The notes under the pieces are model-generated. The model was not told where the DNA came from and made no database searches. It worked only from the letters and a program-made list of their open reading frames with translations. From Thermodesulfobacteriota bacterium (GTDB lineage: Bacteria > Desulfobacterota > Thermodesulfobacteria > Thermodesulfobacteriales > Thermodesulfobacteriaceae), in the NCBI GenBank assembly GCA_003641645.1, contig QNAZ01000032.1, positions 1-8,149 of the forward strand: 8,149 nt of DNA, in the 5' to 3' direction. Each line of letters starts with the position of its first letter. Position 1 is the first letter of the stretch. Positions 6,293 through 8,149 of the stretch are shown here, piece by piece. Position numbers and translations under genes: made by a program.

Positions 6293-6682
6293 TTATTTTT
6301 TACAAGTCTTTTTTAAATTCTTTAAAATCCTCATATCTGCAGGACAAAGTTCTAATTTTTCACTTTCTTCTATTGTAACCCATTTTGATTCTAAAGCTTC
6401 TTTTAAAATAGGATCCTCTTTAAATTCTACCTCAAGAAGAGAAAGTTCTATTTCTCCTTCTGGATATTTATAAATTGTTTTACAAACTAAATTTTTAGCT
6501 TTGGTTTCAATCCCGAGTTCCTCTTTCAATTCCCTTTCTATTGCTTCTTTTAAAGTTTCTCCATCTTCCACTTTTCCTCCTGGAAATTCCCAAAGCCCTC
6601 CTCTCTTTTTATTTAAAGGTCTTCTCACAAGTAAAAATTTATCTCCTTTTTTTAAAAAACCTGCTACAACTTTTAATGTCAT
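6293..6682 (-). CDS. MutT-type Nudix hydrolase (nucleoside triphosphate pyrophosphohydrolase)
   Basis: The 129-residue protein (from ATG 6682) is a single Nudix domain. Seen: the complete Nudix box G-x5-E-x7-REL-x-EE-x-GI at residues 36-58, with the metal-binding REL and EE residues intact, preceded by GGLWEFPGGK (28-37), the pattern of MutT/NudG-like enzymes. Such enzymes hydrolyse oxidised or non-canonical (d)NTPs to the monophosphate, cleaning the nucleotide pool. The exact substrate (8-oxo-dGTP or a CTP derivative) cannot be read from sequence, so no symbol is given. ATG 6682 follows the purB stop by one base (TAG-A-ATG), suggesting coupled translation. An in-frame TTG at 6706 would overlap purB and add MKGYLKIR, but the family normally starts close to the KVVAGFL strand. 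Confidence 0.9.
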   Translation of the reverse strand: MTLKVVAGFLKKGDKFLLVRRPLNKKRGGLWEFPGGKVEDGETLKEAIERELKEELGIETKAKNLVCKTIYKYPEGEIELSLLEVEFKEDPILKEALESKWVTIEESEKLELCPADMRILKNLKKTCKK

Positions 6683-6683
6683 T

Positions 6684-8009
6684 CTAATTTTTAAATACCC
6701 TTTCAAATATTTTATCTACGTATCTTAAATAATAAGAAACATCAAAAACTCTTTCAATCTCATAAGAATTTAAAAATTTTAATACTCTTTCATCTTTTAA
6801 AATTAATTCTTTAAAATTAAGTGTTTCATCATGCCATACTTTCATAGCTAATTCTTGAACAATTTTATAAGCCTCTTCTCTTGTCATTCCTTTTTCAGTT
6901 AAAGCAAGCATTATCTGCTGAGAAAAGACCAATCCTCTTAATAGATTAAAGTTTTTTTCCATATTTTTAGGATATACAATTAAATTTTTAAGAACTCCTT
7001 CCAATCTTGCAAGCATAAAGTCAGCAACTGTGGTAGCATCAGGAACAATTATTCTTTCTACCGAGGAATGACTAATATCTCTTTCATGCCAGAGAACTAC
7101 ATTTTCTAAGGCTGGTATTAAATAACCTTTTAAAAGCCTTGCAAGTCCGCAAAGATTTTCAGAAAGAATAGGATTCCTTTTATGAGGCATAGCAGAAGAA
7201 CCTTTCTGACCAGGAGAAAAGTATTCTTCTGCTTCTAAAACTTCTGTTCTTTGGAGATGCCTTATTTCTGTAGCTATTTTTTCTACTGTAGTTCCAAGAA
7301 TTGCAAGTGAAGCCATATATTCAGCATATCTATCTCTTTGGACAATTTGATTAGAAATAGGATCTGGTTTAAGACCTAATTTTTCGCAAACATAAGCTTC
7401 CACTTCAGGTGGAACATGAGCAAAAGTTCCTACTGCTCCAGAAATTTTACCATAAGAAATATTTTCAAGAGCCTGAAAAAGCCTTCTGTGATTTCTTTTC
7501 ATTTCTTCATACCAGAGAGCAAGTTTTAAACCAAAAGTAATTGGTTCAGCATGAATACCATGAGTTCTTCCAATCATTAAAACATCTTTAAATTCATAAG
7601 CTCTATTCTTCAAAATTTCTTTTATTCTTTCAAGATCCTCTATAATAATTTCCATAGCCCTTTTCATTAACCATGCCATAGCAGTGTCAAGCATATCAGA
7701 AGATGTCATGCCAAGATGAAGATAACGAGCAGAAGGACCTATAATTTCAGAAAGATGTGTTAAAAAGGCTATTACATCATGTTTGGTCTCTTTTTCAATT
7801 TCTTCTATTCTTTTAATGTTTTCTTGTGAAAAACCTTTCTCCATATAAGGAGTTAGTTTTTCTTTTATAATCTGATAATCTCTTTCAGGAACTTTCCCAA
7901 GCTTATACCAACCCTCACAGGCATAAAACTCTACTAAACACCAAGCTCTTAATTTTTCTTCAGGACTCCAAAGTTTAGCCATAATCGGTCTTGTATATCT
8001 TGGTATCAT
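6684..8009 (-). CDS. purB: Adenylosuccinate lyase
   Basis: PurB catalyses two fumarate-releasing steps of purine synthesis: SAICAR to AICAR, and adenylosuccinate to AMP. The protein has 441 residues, normal for the bacterial short form. Seen: MIPRYTRPIMAKLWS at the N-terminus; KHDVIAF with H77; GMTSSDMLDTA at 100-110; GRTHGIHAEP with catalytic-type H150; QRDRYAEY at 224-231; and the superfamily flexible-loop signature GSSAMPHKRNP at 270-280, containing the catalytic serine. All expected active-site blocks are present. AGGAGG at 8017-8022, seven bases before ATG 8009, fixes the start. It heads the minus-strand series and its stop lies one base before the mutT-type ATG. Confidence 0.97.
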   Translation of the reverse strand: MIPRYTRPIMAKLWSPEEKLRAWCLVEFYACEGWYKLGKVPERDYQIIKEKLTPYMEKGFSQENIKRIEEIEKETKHDVIAFLTHLSEIIGPSARYLHLGMTSSDMLDTAMAWLMKRAMEIIIEDLERIKEILKNRAYEFKDVLMIGRTHGIHAEPITFGLKLALWYEEMKRNHRRLFQALENISYGKISGAVGTFAHVPPEVEAYVCEKLGLKPDPISNQIVQRDRYAEYMASLAILGTTVEKIATEIRHLQRTEVLEAEEYFSPGQKGSSAMPHKRNPILSENLCGLARLLKGYLIPALENVVLWHERDISHSSVERIIVPDATTVADFMLARLEGVLKNLIVYPKNMEKNFNLLRGLVFSQQIMLALTEKGMTREEAYKIVQELAMKVWHDETLNFKELILKDERVLKFLNSYEIERVFDVSYYLRYVDKIFERVFKN

Positions 8010-8055
8010 TTTTAATCCTCCTAATATAAAATTTTTTAATCTAATTTTTTATTTT

Positions 8056-8083
8056 ATCATAAAAAATTAATTGACTTTTTTAA
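8056..8083 (-). promoter_or_regulatory. Possible purB promoter
   Basis: On the minus strand TATGAT (8061-8056) could be a -10 box, with TTAAAA (8083-8078) 16 bases upstream as a weak -35. A start near 8050 would leave a leader of about 40 bases with the strong AGGAGG. The surrounding DNA is almost all A and T, so chance matches are expected. Confidence 0.3.
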
Positions 8084-8098
8084 TTTTTTCTTTATTTA
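8071..8098 (+). promoter_or_regulatory. Possible outward promoter at the right edge
   Basis: TTGACT at 8071-8076 and TATTTA at 8093-8098, 16 bases apart, resemble a plus-strand promoter reading out of the window. An ATG at 8134 (MKKKI up to the edge) could be its gene, but no ribosome binding site is visible and only five codons are present. Confidence 0.28.
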
Positions 8099-8149
8099 AA
8101 TATCATTAATTTAATTTTTTTTAAATTTTAAAAATGAAAAAGAAAATAT

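Larger units (their letters stand above)
8010..8149. other. AT-rich intergenic region upstream of purB
   Basis: This is the longest gene-free stretch in the window, composed almost wholly of A and T runs. It contains the purB ribosome binding site and weak promoter-like boxes on both strands. I see no tRNA, no purine-riboswitch-like conserved core, no GC-rich hairpin terminator and no DnaA-box cluster. Confidence 0.6.

Noticed and set aside
6501..6728. Plus-strand open frame opposite the mutT-type gene
   Set aside because: It is antisense to an intact Nudix box, and its Ser/Pro/Phe-rich composition reflects the reverse complement.
8134..8149. Start of a plus-strand gene (MKKKI) at the right edge
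   Set aside because: Only five codons are visible, there is no ribosome binding site, and AT-rich DNA produces such starts by chance.
8010..8149. Replication origin suggested by dnaB nearby and an AT-rich stretch
   Set aside because: No DnaA-box-like TTATCCACA cluster is present, and dnaB sits in its usual ribosomal-protein operon, not an origin context.

Overview
The window is a dense, strongly AT-rich bacterial housekeeping region. Its proteins are rich in Lys, Glu and Ile, as expected for a low-GC thermophile. The gene set and protein style (PurB beginning MIPRYTRPIM, a zinc-type bS18, a NikM-like DUF4198 protein, a tandem universal stress protein) suggest a Thermodesulfobacterium-like organism of the Thermodesulfobacteriota. 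That placement is inference from style; no marker settles it, and Aquificota or Dictyoglomus-like thermophiles are not excluded.

Left part, 1-3638. A minus-strand gene running off the left edge encodes the N-terminus of a UvrD/RecB-family (AddA-like) helicase. It diverges almost back-to-back from a plus-strand cluster: rsmE (16S rRNA m3U1498 methyltransferase), an unrecognised basic 161-residue protein, a probably exported DUF4198/NikM-like protein, and a two-domain universal stress protein. Only about 24 bases separate the helicase start from the likely rsmE start, so the rsmE promoter appears to lie inside the helicase coding sequence.

Right part, 3635-8009. All genes are on the minus strand in the order purB, a mutT-type Nudix hydrolase, tRNA-Val(CAC), rpsF, rpsR, rplI, dnaB. 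The last four are the classic S6-S18-L9-DnaB replication/translation operon, here without an ssb or priB gene between rpsF and rpsR. Spacing is tight, and purB and mutT look translationally coupled. The 57-base segment between the tRNA and rpsF holds a hairpin followed by CCG, resembling the known S6:S18 autoregulatory mRNA leader. dnaB and the universal stress gene converge with interlocked stop codons and no room for terminators.

The right-hand 140 bases (8010-8149) are intergenic and almost pure A/T. They hold the purB ribosome binding site, probably its promoter, and possibly an outward promoter.

No mobile element, CRISPR array, phage gene or clearly new system is visible. The points most worth checking are regulatory: the compressed divergent start region, the tRNA-to-S6 leader junction, and the unrecognised gene pair after rsmE.
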